From Nocardia terrae (GTDB taxonomy: Bacteria > Actinomycetota > Actinomycetes > Mycobacteriales > Mycobacteriaceae), in the NCBI RefSeq assembly GCF_009760405.1, contig NZ_WRPP01000014.1, positions 1 through 64,000 of the forward strand: a stretch of DNA of 64,000 nt, in the 5' to 3' direction. This document shows positions 34,485 through 42,973 of the stretch, piece by piece. The translations under genes and the position numbers were made by a program. Each line of letters starts with the position of its first letter. Within the stretch, counting starts at the first letter, position 1. The notes below the pieces were generated by a model. It had not been told where the DNA came from. It made no database searches and was given only the letters and a program-made list of their open reading frames with translations.

Positions 34485-36029
34485 GTGCTCTTGTCCGATG
34501 TGGTTGAGGCGTCACGGGATGTGCGGGCGACATCGTCGCGGAAAAACAAGATCAATGTCTTTGCCGAGCTGCTGAAAAGGGCCGCGCCGCAGGAATTGGC
34601 GCAGGTCGTGGCGTGGCTGTCCGGTGACTTGCCGCAGGGCCGGATCGGGACCGGGTGGCGCACGCTGACCACCCTCGAGGTCGAGTCCGCCGCCGAACCC
34701 ACGCTGTCGGTGGCGGCGGTGGACGACGCCTTCTCCGAACTCGCGGGGGTCGGCGGCAGCGGTTCGACCGCGCGCCGCCAGGAATTGCTGACCGCCCTGT
34801 TCGCCCGCACCACCAAGGCCGAACACGACTTCCTGATCCGATTGCTGACCGGCGAGATGCGCCAGGGCGCGCTCACCGCCATCGTCGCCGAGGCGGTCGC
34901 GCTGGCCTTCGACGTGCCGATCGCGGCGGTTCGCCGGGCGCACATGCTGTCCGGGCGGCTGCCGGTCACCGCGGTCGCGGCCCGCACCGGCGGCGTGGCG
35001 GCGCTGGCGGCCTTCCGCCTCGAGGTGGGCCGTCCGATTCAGCCCATGCTGGCCTCGCCCGGCGCGAGTCTGGACGAGGCGCTGGCCGAATTCGGCGGGG
35101 AGGCCACCGTCGAGCACAAGATGGACGGCGCGCGAATTCAGGTGCATCGCGACGGCGACCGAGTGTGGATCTTCACCCGCACGCTGCGCGATATCACCGC
35201 GAGCGTGCCCGAATTGGTGGATCTGGTGCGGAATCTGGACTGCACCAGCGTCGTCCTCGACGGAGAAACCCTGGCGCTGAACGACTCCGGCCGTCCCCGT
35301 CCCTTCCAGGAGACCATGAGCCGCTTCGGCGCGGCCACCGCCCAGGAACTGCTGCTGCACCCGTACTTCTTCGACTGCCTGCACCTCGACGGCGCGGACC
35401 TGCTCGACGCGCCGCTGCGCGAGCGGCGCGCCGCCCTCACCAAGGTGGCGTGCGGCCTGAGCATTCCGGCCCTCATCGCCCCCGATCCCGAAACCGCCGC
35501 CGAATACTTCGACGGCGCACTGGCCGCGGGCCACGAGGGCATCATGATCAAGTCGCTCGACGCCCCCTATGCCGCGGGCCGCCGCGGGCGTTCCTGGCAG
35601 AAGATCAAACCCACCCACACCCTGGACCTGCTGGTGCTGGGCGCGGAATGGGGCTACGGCCGCCGCACCGGCTACCTGTCCAACCTCCACCTCGGCGCGC
35701 GCGATCCCGAGGGCGGCGAGCCGATCATGGTCGGCAAGACCTTCAAGGGCCTCACGGACGCGCTACTGCAATGGCAGACAGCCGAATTCCCGCGTCACGA
35801 GCGCGAACGCGACGCGACCACGGTCTACCTGCACCCCGAACTGGTGGTCGAGATCGCCCTCGACGGCGTCCAGGCCAGCCCCCGCTACCCCGGCGGCGCG
35901 GCTCTGCGTTTCGCCCGCGTGGTGCGCTACCGCCCCGACAAGGAACCGCATCAGGCCGACACCATCGACACCATCCGCGCCCTGTTACCCGAGGGCATCC
36001 GGCTCACAGACGATTCACAGCTGGAATAA
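34485..36029 (+). CDS. ligB: ATP-dependent DNA ligase (LigB type)
   Basis: 514 residues. The N-terminal ~200-residue DNA-binding domain (VFAELLKRAAPQELAQVVAWLSG; EHDFLIRLLTGEMRQGAL) is followed by motif I EHKMDGAR with the adenylated Lys, motif III SVVLDGE, motif IV EGIMIKS and motif V WQKIKP, then an OB-fold. This is an archaeal-like ATP ligase as found in actinobacteria beside NAD-dependent LigA; M. tuberculosis LigB is similar. GTG 34485 has TACGGT 6 bases upstream and no ribosome-binding site, suggesting a leaderless start. Confidence 0.92.
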   Translation: MLLSDVVEASRDVRATSSRKNKINVFAELLKRAAPQELAQVVAWLSGDLPQGRIGTGWRTLTTLEVESAAEPTLSVAAVDDAFSELAGVGGSGSTARRQELLTALFARTTKAEHDFLIRLLTGEMRQGALTAIVAEAVALAFDVPIAAVRRAHMLSGRLPVTAVAARTGGVAALAAFRLEVGRPIQPMLASPGASLDEALAEFGGEATVEHKMDGARIQVHRDGDRVWIFTRTLRDITASVPELVDLVRNLDCTSVVLDGETLALNDSGRPRPFQETMSRFGAATAQELLLHPYFFDCLHLDGADLLDAPLRERRAALTKVACGLSIPALIAPDPETAAEYFDGALAAGHEGIMIKSLDAPYAAGRRGRSWQKIKPTHTLDLLVLGAEWGYGRRTGYLSNLHLGARDPEGGEPIMVGKTFKGLTDALLQWQTAEFPRHERERDATTVYLHPELVVEIALDGVQASPRYPGGAALRFARVVRYRPDKEPHQADTIDTIRALLPEGIRLTDDSQLE

Positions 36030-36242
36030 GGCGCGCTCCGAGCTTCGGGCGACATGATTCAGAGGTCGACGTTCGACCGGACGGTTGTCAGGTGACGAGT
36101 CGCAGGAACTGCCACCGCACTCCCACGCGGATTCCCTGCGAACTCGTGCCGCCCGCTCGAAATCGACGGTGGATTGCGCATGGTCCACCCTTGTGGCCGG
36201 TGGTGCCCCGCCCCCTCGCCGGGCACCGCCGGCCGCGGTCAA

Positions 36243-36288
36243 GATTCGTGCCGGTCTCGAATCACGATTCGTGCCGATCTCGAATCAC
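36243..36288. repeat. two 23-bp direct repeats at the 3' end of the DUF4254 gene
   Basis: GATTCGTGCC(G)(G/A)TCTCGAATCAC occurs twice head to tail (36243-36265 and 36266-36288), with a third partial start GATTCATAG. The last copy overlaps the DUF4254 stop codon. Each unit contains the inverted pair GATTCG and CGAATC. The remaining gene-free bases between 36030 and 36242 show nothing I can name. Confidence 0.7.
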
Positions 36289-36734
36289 GATTCATAGTCG
36301 TGCGTGCCCATCAGGTTCGGCAGCCGCCGGCGCCCCGCGGCCAGTTCACCGGCTAGATCCTCGTAGGCGATGGCCAATTCGGTGAGCCGCTGGGCGGCAT
36401 CGTGCATGGCGTCGTCCGGCGACATGGCCAGGGTCAGGTAGGCCAGCGCCGAGAACTGGGCCAGCCGATCCACCACCGTCCCCACGGTCTCGGTGTGCAG
36501 GTGTGCGTCGCGCGCGGCCTTGGGGAGTTCGGCCGCCACCCAGCTGTCGATGTCGTGCACCAGCCGCGCCCGGTCGTGGTCGATCCGGTCGGTGCCTCTG
36601 GCACTGGTCAGCCGCCGTTCGTGCAGGTCCGCGAGTAAGCCGGCGCAGCGCAGCACCGGATGATCGTCAGGGGGCAGGCCGCGGCAGGCCTGCAGCAGCA
36701 GGTGTTTCGGCGGAAGCGGATGCACGGGCGACAT
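36285..36734 (-). CDS. DUF4254 family protein
   Basis: 149 residues from ATG 36734, with an AGGGG ribosome-binding site; the longer frame to 36800 has none. It is all-helical, with the pattern GTDRIDHDRARLVHDIDSWVAAELP that marks DUF4254, and HTETVGTVVDRLAQFSALAYLTL. Members are small, uncharacterised, and often sit near sugar or cell-wall genes. The divergent neighbour here is a sugar-kinase-family gene, 95 bases away. Confidence 0.72.
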   Translation of the reverse strand: MSPVHPLPPKHLLLQACRGLPPDDHPVLRCAGLLADLHERRLTSARGTDRIDHDRARLVHDIDSWVAAELPKAARDAHLHTETVGTVVDRLAQFSALAYLTLAMSPDDAMHDAAQRLTELAIAYEDLAGELAAGRRRLPNLMGTHDYES

Positions 36735-36829
36735 ATTGCCCCTTGAATATCGCGGAATTGCAACGACATTCGGTGCCACATTGTGTTCCCGGGGTTGCAT
36801 CCGGTGCCGTGACGTGCAGAGATGGGGAG

Positions 36830-37774
36830 GTGATCGTCACCGTGACCATGAATCCCGCCTACGACATGACCTACCGGGTCGAGCATTTCGAGCGGGGACG
36901 GGCACAACGGGTGCGCTCGGTGGATCAACGACTCGGCGGACGCGGCATCAATGTCACCCGGGTGCTGAACCAGCTCGGCAAATACGCGCGCGCCACCGGA
37001 TTCTCCGACCACTCCTTCGCGGCCGCCGCCGAACTCGAGATGCCGGTGGATTTCGTGCACGCGCTGCCGTGGGTGCGGCGCACGGTGGTGATCAGCGAAT
37101 CCGACGACGGCACCGCCACCGCGCTCTGGGAGCCCGGGCCGCGGGTGACCGAACCGCATGCCGTCGACCAGCTTCGGGTGCGGGTCGCGGGACTGCTCTC
37201 GGACATGAGCGGCCTGGTCATCGCGGGTTCGCTGCCCGGCGGCGTGAGCGCGGGCCTGCCCGCCGAGCTGGCGCGCGCCGCCATCGCCGCGGGCGTGCCC
37301 ACCATTTGCGATTTCGACGGTCAGGCGCTGGAATTGGCGGCCGGCGTGCCGGGGGTGGTGCTCACCCCCAATGTCGATGAGCTGGAACGGCTCACCGGCC
37401 GCCCGGCCGGCACCATCCCGGAGATCCTCGCCTGCGTGGAGCCGTTGATCGCCGATGGCGTGGGCGCGGTGGTGGTGACCCGCGGTGGTGCGGGCATGGT
37501 CGCGGTCACCCCGACCCGCGCCTGGACGGCCGCGCTGCCGAAACCGCTGGCGGGCAATCCCACCGGCGCGGGGGACGCCGCGGTGGCGGCCATCGTGGCC
37601 GCGCTCGCCGCGGAATCCGCGCCGGACTGGCCGGCCCTGCTGGTCGACGCGGTGGCCACTTCGGCTGCCGCCGTGGTCATTCCGGTCGCGGGGGAGATCG
37701 ACCGGGTACTGCGCGACCGCCTGCTGCCCACGGTGCAGGTCCGCGAACTCGAATCCGTCGCCGTCAGGCCGTGA
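36830..37774 (+). CDS. PfkB-family hexose kinase (1-phosphofructokinase-like)
   Basis: About 314 residues. TVTMNPAYDMTYRVEHFERG and GGRGINVTRVLNQLG are the substrate-side PfkB motifs; NPTGAGDAAVAAI is the C-terminal GxGD signature with the catalytic Asp. The family includes 1-phosphofructokinase, tagatose-6-phosphate kinase and related enzymes. There is no PTS gene nearby, so the substrate is open. GTG 36830 abuts GGGGAG, so GTG 36842 or ATG 36848 may be the real start. Confidence 0.82.
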   Translation: MIVTVTMNPAYDMTYRVEHFERGRAQRVRSVDQRLGGRGINVTRVLNQLGKYARATGFSDHSFAAAAELEMPVDFVHALPWVRRTVVISESDDGTATALWEPGPRVTEPHAVDQLRVRVAGLLSDMSGLVIAGSLPGGVSAGLPAELARAAIAAGVPTICDFDGQALELAAGVPGVVLTPNVDELERLTGRPAGTIPEILACVEPLIADGVGAVVVTRGGAGMVAVTPTRAWTAALPKPLAGNPTGAGDAAVAAIVAALAAESAPDWPALLVDAVATSAAAVVIPVAGEIDRVLRDRLLPTVQVRELESVAVRP

Positions 37775-37869
37775 GTATCGCGGCGCCGCCGCCCGGGGTA
37801 GCTGTGAACTGAGCCGCGCGGCGGCGTGGTTGGCGGCCTTAGGGGGTGATGCGGGGCTAGGTTGGGGGA

Positions 37870-38280
37870 GTGTCCGACCTAGATACTCAGCCCGATCCGG
37901 GGTCGGGTGTGGGCGACAGATATCGGATGCCGCGGGTGGTACGCGCGGCACAGGTACTCGCGCTGGGGATGGCCGGACTGGGGATCGTGTGCGTGGCCTC
38001 GTCGGCGTGGCTGTTCGGGGCGCGGGCGGCGATACCGACCGTGGTGCCCTTCGTCCCCGCATTCCTGCTCGGACTGGTCGCGCTGACCTTCAACTCCGAG
38101 GGCCAATCGGTGCGGATCGGGGCGATTCTGGTCTCCGTCATGAACATGCTGTGGACCGTGCCGTCCATCACCGAGGGTCGCCCACCTGGTCCGCTGGGGC
38201 CGTTGGTGTCGCTGGCGGTGATCATTCTGCTGTTCCGCAAGGAAGCCCGGGACTGGTTCGAACCACCCGCCTGGTGGTAA
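37870..38280 (+). CDS. hypothetical membrane protein, four hydrophobic segments
   Basis: 136 residues. A short polar N-terminus is followed by hydrophobic segments at about 25-48, 54-68, 80-95 and 108-122; the C-terminus EARDWFEPPAWW is polar and Trp-rich. No family recognised beyond a resemblance to small actinobacterial membrane proteins. The GTG start has TAGGTT 6 bases upstream and no ribosome-binding site, suggesting a leaderless start. Confidence 0.7.
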   Translation: MSDLDTQPDPGSGVGDRYRMPRVVRAAQVLALGMAGLGIVCVASSAWLFGARAAIPTVVPFVPAFLLGLVALTFNSEGQSVRIGAILVSVMNMLWTVPSITEGRPPGPLGPLVSLAVIILLFRKEARDWFEPPAWW

Positions 38281-38367
38281 CAATCCACTCGCCTCGCGGT
38301 AACAATGGCGAAATCTGGTCTGCCGATTCGCAATCTGCGTGCAATTCCCGGCCCTTACCGTTGCCCT

Positions 38368-39171
38368 ATGAGTTCGGAAGTCGCCGCGGGAACGGGCATT
38401 CACATCAGCGGGCTGAGCAAGACCTTCCGCGCCGGGCGGCGCACGGTGCAGGCGCTCGACGCGGTCGATCTGCACACCGCCCAGGGCGCGTTCCTCTCGC
38501 TGCTCGGGCCGTCGGGTTGTGGCAAGTCCACCATCCTGCGCATTCTCGCGGATCTGGAGAAACCGTCGGAGGGCACCGCGAAGATCAACGGTGAGACCCC
38601 CGCCGAGCTGCGGCGGCGGCACGAGTTCGGGATCGCCTTCCAGGATTCGGCGCTGTTGCCCTGGCGCAGTGTCGAATCCAATATCAAGCTGCCGCTGCAG
38701 GTCGCGGGCCTGCCCGCCGACAAGGAGCTGGTCGCCGATCTGATCCGCCTGGTCGGCCTGGAGGGTTTCGAGAAGGCCAAGCCCGCACAGCTCTCCGGCG
38801 GTATGCGGCAACGGGTTTCGATCGCCCGCGCGCTGGTGGTCAAGCCGACCGTGCTGCTGCTGGACGAGCCCTTCGGCGCGCTCGACGACATGACCCGCCA
38901 GCGGCTGAACCTGGAACTGCTGCGCATCTGGACCGAGAAACCCGCCACCACCCTGATGGTCACGCACGGCATCAGCGAGGCGGTGTTCCTCTCCGACGTG
39001 GTGGCCGTCATGAGCCCGCACCCGGGCCGAATCGTCGAGGTCGTGAACATCGACCTGCCCCGGCCGCGCACACCCGAGATGATGCGCTCCCCGGAGTTCC
39101 ACAAGCTGCACGACTATCTGTTGGAGCTGCTGTTCGGGCGCAGCGGACACGGCGGGGTGGCGTCGGAATGA
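38368..39171 (+). CDS. ABC transporter ATP-binding protein (nitrate/sulfonate/taurine type)
   Basis: 267 residues. Walker A GPSGCGKST, Q-loop FQDSALLPWRSVESNI, signature LSGGMRQRVSIARAL, Walker B LLLDEPFGALDD and H-loop VTHGISEAVFLSD define the SsuB/TauB/ThiZ class. ATG 38368 with TACCGT 6 bases upstream suggests a leaderless start; a longer in-frame start at 38305 is unsupported. It is the first gene of a four-gene importer with two permeases and a binding protein. Confidence 0.92.
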   Translation: MSSEVAAGTGIHISGLSKTFRAGRRTVQALDAVDLHTAQGAFLSLLGPSGCGKSTILRILADLEKPSEGTAKINGETPAELRRRHEFGIAFQDSALLPWRSVESNIKLPLQVAGLPADKELVADLIRLVGLEGFEKAKPAQLSGGMRQRVSIARALVVKPTVLLLDEPFGALDDMTRQRLNLELLRIWTEKPATTLMVTHGISEAVFLSDVVAVMSPHPGRIVEVVNIDLPRPRTPEMMRSPEFHKLHDYLLELLFGRSGHGGVASE

Positions 39172-39938
39172 ACTGGGGCGCAATGAGATTCTGGACCACC
39201 CGACTAGGCGGCTTGGTGGGCATCGCGGCTCTGCTGGTCATCTGGACCGTGCTGGCCGAACTGCGGATCGCGGGCGGCACCATCCCCAGCCCGTGGAATG
39301 TCGTGCACACCATGTACTCCGACGGGTGGGCGCTGTACGGCCCGAACTTCCGGGTCACGGCCTGGGGCGCGCTGCAGGGGTTCGCATGGGGCAATGCCCT
39401 GGCCATCGCGCTCGCGGTGCTGGTGGTGCTGATCCCGCCGATCGAAATGCTGGTCACCCAGCTGGCCATCCTCAGCTACTGCACGCCGTTGCTGGCCTTG
39501 GGGCCGATCATCCTGGTGGTGTTCGGCGGTCGCACGCCGACGGTGTTCCTGGCGGCCATGTACTGCTTCTTCACCACCATGGTGGGGACCGTGACCGGCC
39601 TGCGGTCGGCCGATCGCACCAGCCTGGACCTGGTGCGGGCCTATGGCGGCGGCCGGTGGGAGCGGCTGCGGCGGGTGCAGTTGATCGCGGCGCTGCCGAA
39701 TACGCTGGCCGCGTTGAAGATCGCCGCGCCCTCGGCGGTGCTGGGCGCGATCATCGGTGAATACCTGGGTGGCGTGGACAGCGGCATCGGCGTGGCGTTG
39801 ACGGCCGCGCAGACCGCCTACAACGTGCCGCGCACCTGGGGCATGGCGCTGGCCGCGGCCGCGCTGGCGGGGCTCGGCTACGCCGTGGTCGCGCTGGTGG
39901 CGCGGGTGGCGGTGCCGTGGACGCGAGCGGAGGCGTGA
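39168..39938 (+). CDS. ABC transporter permease (SsuC/TauC-like), first
   Basis: 256 residues, about six membrane segments. The EAA-type cytoplasmic loop is LVRAYGGGRWERLRRVQLIAALPNTLAALKIAAPSAVLGAIIGEYLGG, the family hallmark, described by parts. It overlaps the ATPase stop by 4 bases and the next gene by one base, so the set is translationally coupled. It forms half of the channel. Confidence 0.9.
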   Translation: MNWGAMRFWTTRLGGLVGIAALLVIWTVLAELRIAGGTIPSPWNVVHTMYSDGWALYGPNFRVTAWGALQGFAWGNALAIALAVLVVLIPPIEMLVTQLAILSYCTPLLALGPIILVVFGGRTPTVFLAAMYCFFTTMVGTVTGLRSADRTSLDLVRAYGGGRWERLRRVQLIAALPNTLAALKIAAPSAVLGAIIGEYLGGVDSGIGVALTAAQTAYNVPRTWGMALAAAALAGLGYAVVALVARVAVPWTRAEA

Positions 39939-40741
39939 TGAAAACCTTGAACCTGTTGCGCCCGATCGGGAAATTCCTTTTGCCGCTGTTGGTTTCGCTG
40001 ATCCTGCTGGTGGCGCTGTGGTACGGCTTCCTGAAGCTCTACCCGCAGGTCGGGCTGGTCGGCAAGAGCCCGGGCGACGTCTGGAAGTACCTGGTGACCG
40101 GTCCGACCTCGGACACCGCCCGCCGGGTGATCTTCGACGAAATGCGGATCACGTTGCGGGACGCGCTCATCGGCTTCGGTTCCGGGCTGGGGGCGGCGCT
40201 GGTGGTGGCCGCGGCGTTCATCGGCATTCCGGCGGTGGCGCAGGCGTTCATGCCGGTGGCCATGCTGCTGCGGTCGGTGCCGCTGGTGGCCATCACGCCG
40301 ATCATCGTGCTGGTCTTCGGGCGCGGGCTGCTGGGCGTCACCGTGATGGCGGCCATCGTGGTGTTCTTCCCGGCCCTGGTGATGATCATGACCGGGTTGC
40401 GTTCGGCACCGCGCCAGGCGACCGAACTGGTGGTGGCGTACGGCGGTTCGAACTGGACCGCCATGCGTATGGTGGCGATTCCCGCCGCGCTGCCGTCGGT
40501 GTTCGCGGCGGCCCGAATCTCGGTGCCGGGCGCGCTGATCGGCGCGTTGCTCGGCGAATGGCTGGGCAGTGGAACCGGATTGGGGGCGGGATTGATCCGC
40601 GCGATCCCCACCTTCCAGTACAACCGGCTGTGGGCCTCGATCGCGCTGGTGACGGTGGTGTCGGTGTTCGCCTACGCCGTCGTCGGCGTGCTGGAGAACC
40701 TGGTGCTCGCGCGATTCGCGCCGCAGCAGAGCAGGGAATGA
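39938..40741 (+). CDS. ABC transporter permease (SsuC/TauC-like), second
   Basis: 267 residues from ATG 39938 in a TGATG overlap, with GGAGG 5 bases upstream; an earlier in-frame GTG is less likely. About six membrane segments with the loop VVAYGGSNWTAMRMVAIPAALPSVFAAARISVPGALIGALLGEWLG. Two different permeases in one operon imply a heterodimeric channel, unlike the usual SsuC homodimer, and resemble pyrimidine-precursor (ThiX-type) systems. Confidence 0.9.
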   Translation: MKTLNLLRPIGKFLLPLLVSLILLVALWYGFLKLYPQVGLVGKSPGDVWKYLVTGPTSDTARRVIFDEMRITLRDALIGFGSGLGAALVVAAAFIGIPAVAQAFMPVAMLLRSVPLVAITPIIVLVFGRGLLGVTVMAAIVVFFPALVMIMTGLRSAPRQATELVVAYGGSNWTAMRMVAIPAALPSVFAAARISVPGALIGALLGEWLGSGTGLGAGLIRAIPTFQYNRLWASIALVTVVSVFAYAVVGVLENLVLARFAPQQSRE

Positions 40742-40820
40742 GACCAGTAGTTAACATGCCGCACACATATACCTGCGGAAAAGCAAAATATTCGAAATCG
40801 AAACCGCCTACATTTCCCGC

Positions 40821-41918
40821 ATGAGTGGTTTGTTCCGGCCGGGTCCGGCCTCGCAGTTGTCCATGGGTCGGCGATCCTTCTTCCGCTATGCGGGATTGGC
40901 GGGTGTGGCCGCCGGTGGCGCGGGTGTGCTGGCCGCCTGCGGTTCGAGTTCGTCGGGCGGCGGAAACGGCAGCAGTGCCGACGGTTCCAAGTACGGCACG
41001 GTGGCCGTCCAGCTGTCCTGGCTCAAGAACATCGAATTCGCCGGTGAGTACTTCGCCGACTCCAAGGGCTATTACAAGGACGCGGGATTCGGGTCGGTGA
41101 ACCTGATCGCGGGCGGCGCGGCCAGCACGTCGGTGGAGGCCGGACTGGGCACCGGCAAGATCTGGATCGGCATGTCCGCGCCGCAGACCACCGCGCCCGC
41201 CGTCCTGGAGGGGCTGTCCGCCAAGATCGTCGGCACCACGTATCAGAAGAATCCCTTCTGCATCGTGAGCAGTGCGAAGAAGCCCATCGTCAATCCGCAG
41301 GACATGAAGGGCCGCAAGATCGGTGTGCAGGACACCAACCAGCTCATCTTCAACGCCCTGCTGACCGCCAACGGCATGTCGCCCAGCGATGTCACCATCG
41401 TGCCCGCGCAGTTCGACCCCACCCCGCTGGCCAACGGTGAGGTGGACGGCTGGGTCAGCTATGCCACCAACGAGCCGATCACGCTGGCGTCCAAGGGATT
41501 CCAGAATGTGAACTTCCTGTTCGCCGACTACGGGCTGCCGCTGGTGGCGGAGACGCTGACGGTGAGCCAGAAGACCATCGACTCCGAGCGCGAGAAGCTG
41601 AAGGCGTTCCTGATGGCCGAGGTCAAGGGCTGGAAGGACGCCGTCGCCAGCGCGGACGAGTCGGCGCGGCTGGCCGTCGAGGTGTACGGCAAGGACCAGC
41701 GGCTGGAACAGAAGGAACAGACCATGGAGGCGGCGGCGCAGAACGGGCTGGTGGTCTCGGCCGACACCAAGGCCAACGGGCTGTTCACCATGACCGATGA
41801 TCTGATCGCGCAGAACATCGCCGCACTGGGCAAGGCCAAGATCGACATCAAGGCGAACCAGCTGTTCGACCTGTCGGTGCTCAAGGAGGTCTTCGCCGAG
41901 CACCCGGAACTGAAGTGA
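40821..41918 (+). CDS. Tat-exported substrate-binding lipoprotein, NMT1/THI5-like
   Basis: 365 residues. Twin-arginine signal GRRSFFRYAGLAGVAAGGAGVLAAC with lipobox LAAC. The mature part has the NMT1/THI5 pattern: VAVQLSWLKNIEFAGEYFADSKGYYKDAGF, GIGMSAPQ-like text, MKGRKIGVQDTNQLIF and EVDGWVSYATNEPI. Related proteins bind hydroxymethylpyrimidine-type compounds, riboflavin, sulfonates or nitrate. The 79-base gap after the permease contains no strong hairpin. The ligand is unknown; the adjacent XdhC and MobA genes hint at an N-heterocycle oxidised by a molybdenum hydroxylase. Confidence 0.88.
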   Translation: MSGLFRPGPASQLSMGRRSFFRYAGLAGVAAGGAGVLAACGSSSSGGGNGSSADGSKYGTVAVQLSWLKNIEFAGEYFADSKGYYKDAGFGSVNLIAGGAASTSVEAGLGTGKIWIGMSAPQTTAPAVLEGLSAKIVGTTYQKNPFCIVSSAKKPIVNPQDMKGRKIGVQDTNQLIFNALLTANGMSPSDVTIVPAQFDPTPLANGEVDGWVSYATNEPITLASKGFQNVNFLFADYGLPLVAETLTVSQKTIDSEREKLKAFLMAEVKGWKDAVASADESARLAVEVYGKDQRLEQKEQTMEAAAQNGLVVSADTKANGLFTMTDDLIAQNIAALGKAKIDIKANQLFDLSVLKEVFAEHPELK

Positions 41919-41934
41919 CCGGAACCGAAGTGGC

Positions 41935-42960
41935 TCAGCGCACCAGTTGCACGTGCCGCTTGCCCTGACCCGGCGAGGCGGACAGCGGCTCGGCCGAGGT
42001 CCCGTTGCGCACCGCCAGCAGTTCGGCGGCGATCGCGACGGCGGTCTCGGCCGGGGTGCGCGCGCCGACATCGAGTCCGGCGGGGGAGTGCAGGCGGGCC
42101 AGGATGTCGTCGCTGAAACCGCCCGCTTGCAGCGCCTCCAGTCGATGCGCGTGAGAAGCCGAGGTACCGAGCGCGGCCAGGTACCCCAGCTCGGGTAGTC
42201 GCAAAGCCACGGTGAGCAGCGGGATTTCGAACTTCGGGTCGTGCGAGAGCACCACCATCGCGGTGTTGGAGTCGATCTCGCCCGCCGAGGCCAGGGTGTT
42301 CAGGTAGCGGTGCGGCCAGTCGACCACCACCTCGCAGCCCGGGTAGGCCGCGGCATTGGCGAAGGTCGGGCGGGCGTCGACGATGGTCACCCGGTAGCCG
42401 AGCAGCTTGGCCTGAGTGGCCAGCGCGCCCGCGAAGGTGTTGGCCCCCACCAGGATCAGGTGCGGCGGCCGCGCGAACGAGGACACGAAGACGTCCGAGT
42501 CCGGCAGCGACACCAGTTCGGTGCCGTGCTTGCGGTCGGTGATCAGGTGCTGCCCGATCACGTCCGGGTCCGAATGCCACACCACGGTGAAGACGGTCAC
42601 CTGTCGCTGGGCCGCGACATCGGCTGCCACATCGGGGAATTCGGGGAAATGCCGGCGCGAGAACGGCTCGGTGAACACATCCAGCGTCCCGACGCAGTCC
42701 ATCTGCGCGTCCAGTCCGCTGCCCGGCCCGAACCGGTGCAGCCCGCGCCGCCCGGTCTGCGCGGACTCCATGGCCGCCTCGTAGGCGGCGGCCTCCGCAC
42801 AGCCCGCCGAGATCGACCCGAAGGCCCGTCCGTCGGCATCCACCACCATGGCCGAGCCCACCGGCACCGGCGTAGCGCCTTGCGTCCGAACGAGAGTGGC
42901 CAACCCGCCGGTTCGCCCGCTGTGCCACACCCGAAGTAGGTCGTCGACGATTTCCCGCAT
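41935..42960 (-). CDS. XdhC/CoxI family protein (molybdenum hydroxylase accessory)
   Basis: 341 residues from ATG 42960, with GGAG upstream. The N-terminal XdhC_CoxI segment is ATLVRTQGATPVPVGSAMVVDADGRAFGSISAGCAEAA; the C-terminal Rossmann part is PHLILVGANTFAGALATQAKLLGYRVTIVDAR, described by parts. XdhC proteins sulfurate and insert the molybdenum cofactor into xanthine-dehydrogenase-type enzymes. No hydroxylase structural genes are in the window. It lies 13 bases downstream of the MobA-like gene on the same strand. Confidence 0.88.
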   Translation of the reverse strand: MREIVDDLLRVWHSGRTGGLATLVRTQGATPVPVGSAMVVDADGRAFGSISAGCAEAAAYEAAMESAQTGRRGLHRFGPGSGLDAQMDCVGTLDVFTEPFSRRHFPEFPDVAADVAAQRQVTVFTVVWHSDPDVIGQHLITDRKHGTELVSLPDSDVFVSSFARPPHLILVGANTFAGALATQAKLLGYRVTIVDARPTFANAAAYPGCEVVVDWPHRYLNTLASAGEIDSNTAMVVLSHDPKFEIPLLTVALRLPELGYLAALGTSASHAHRLEALQAGGFSDDILARLHSPAGLDVGARTPAETAVAIAAELLAVRNGTSAEPLSASPGQGKRHVQLVR

Positions 42961-42973
42961 CACACGCTCCCGA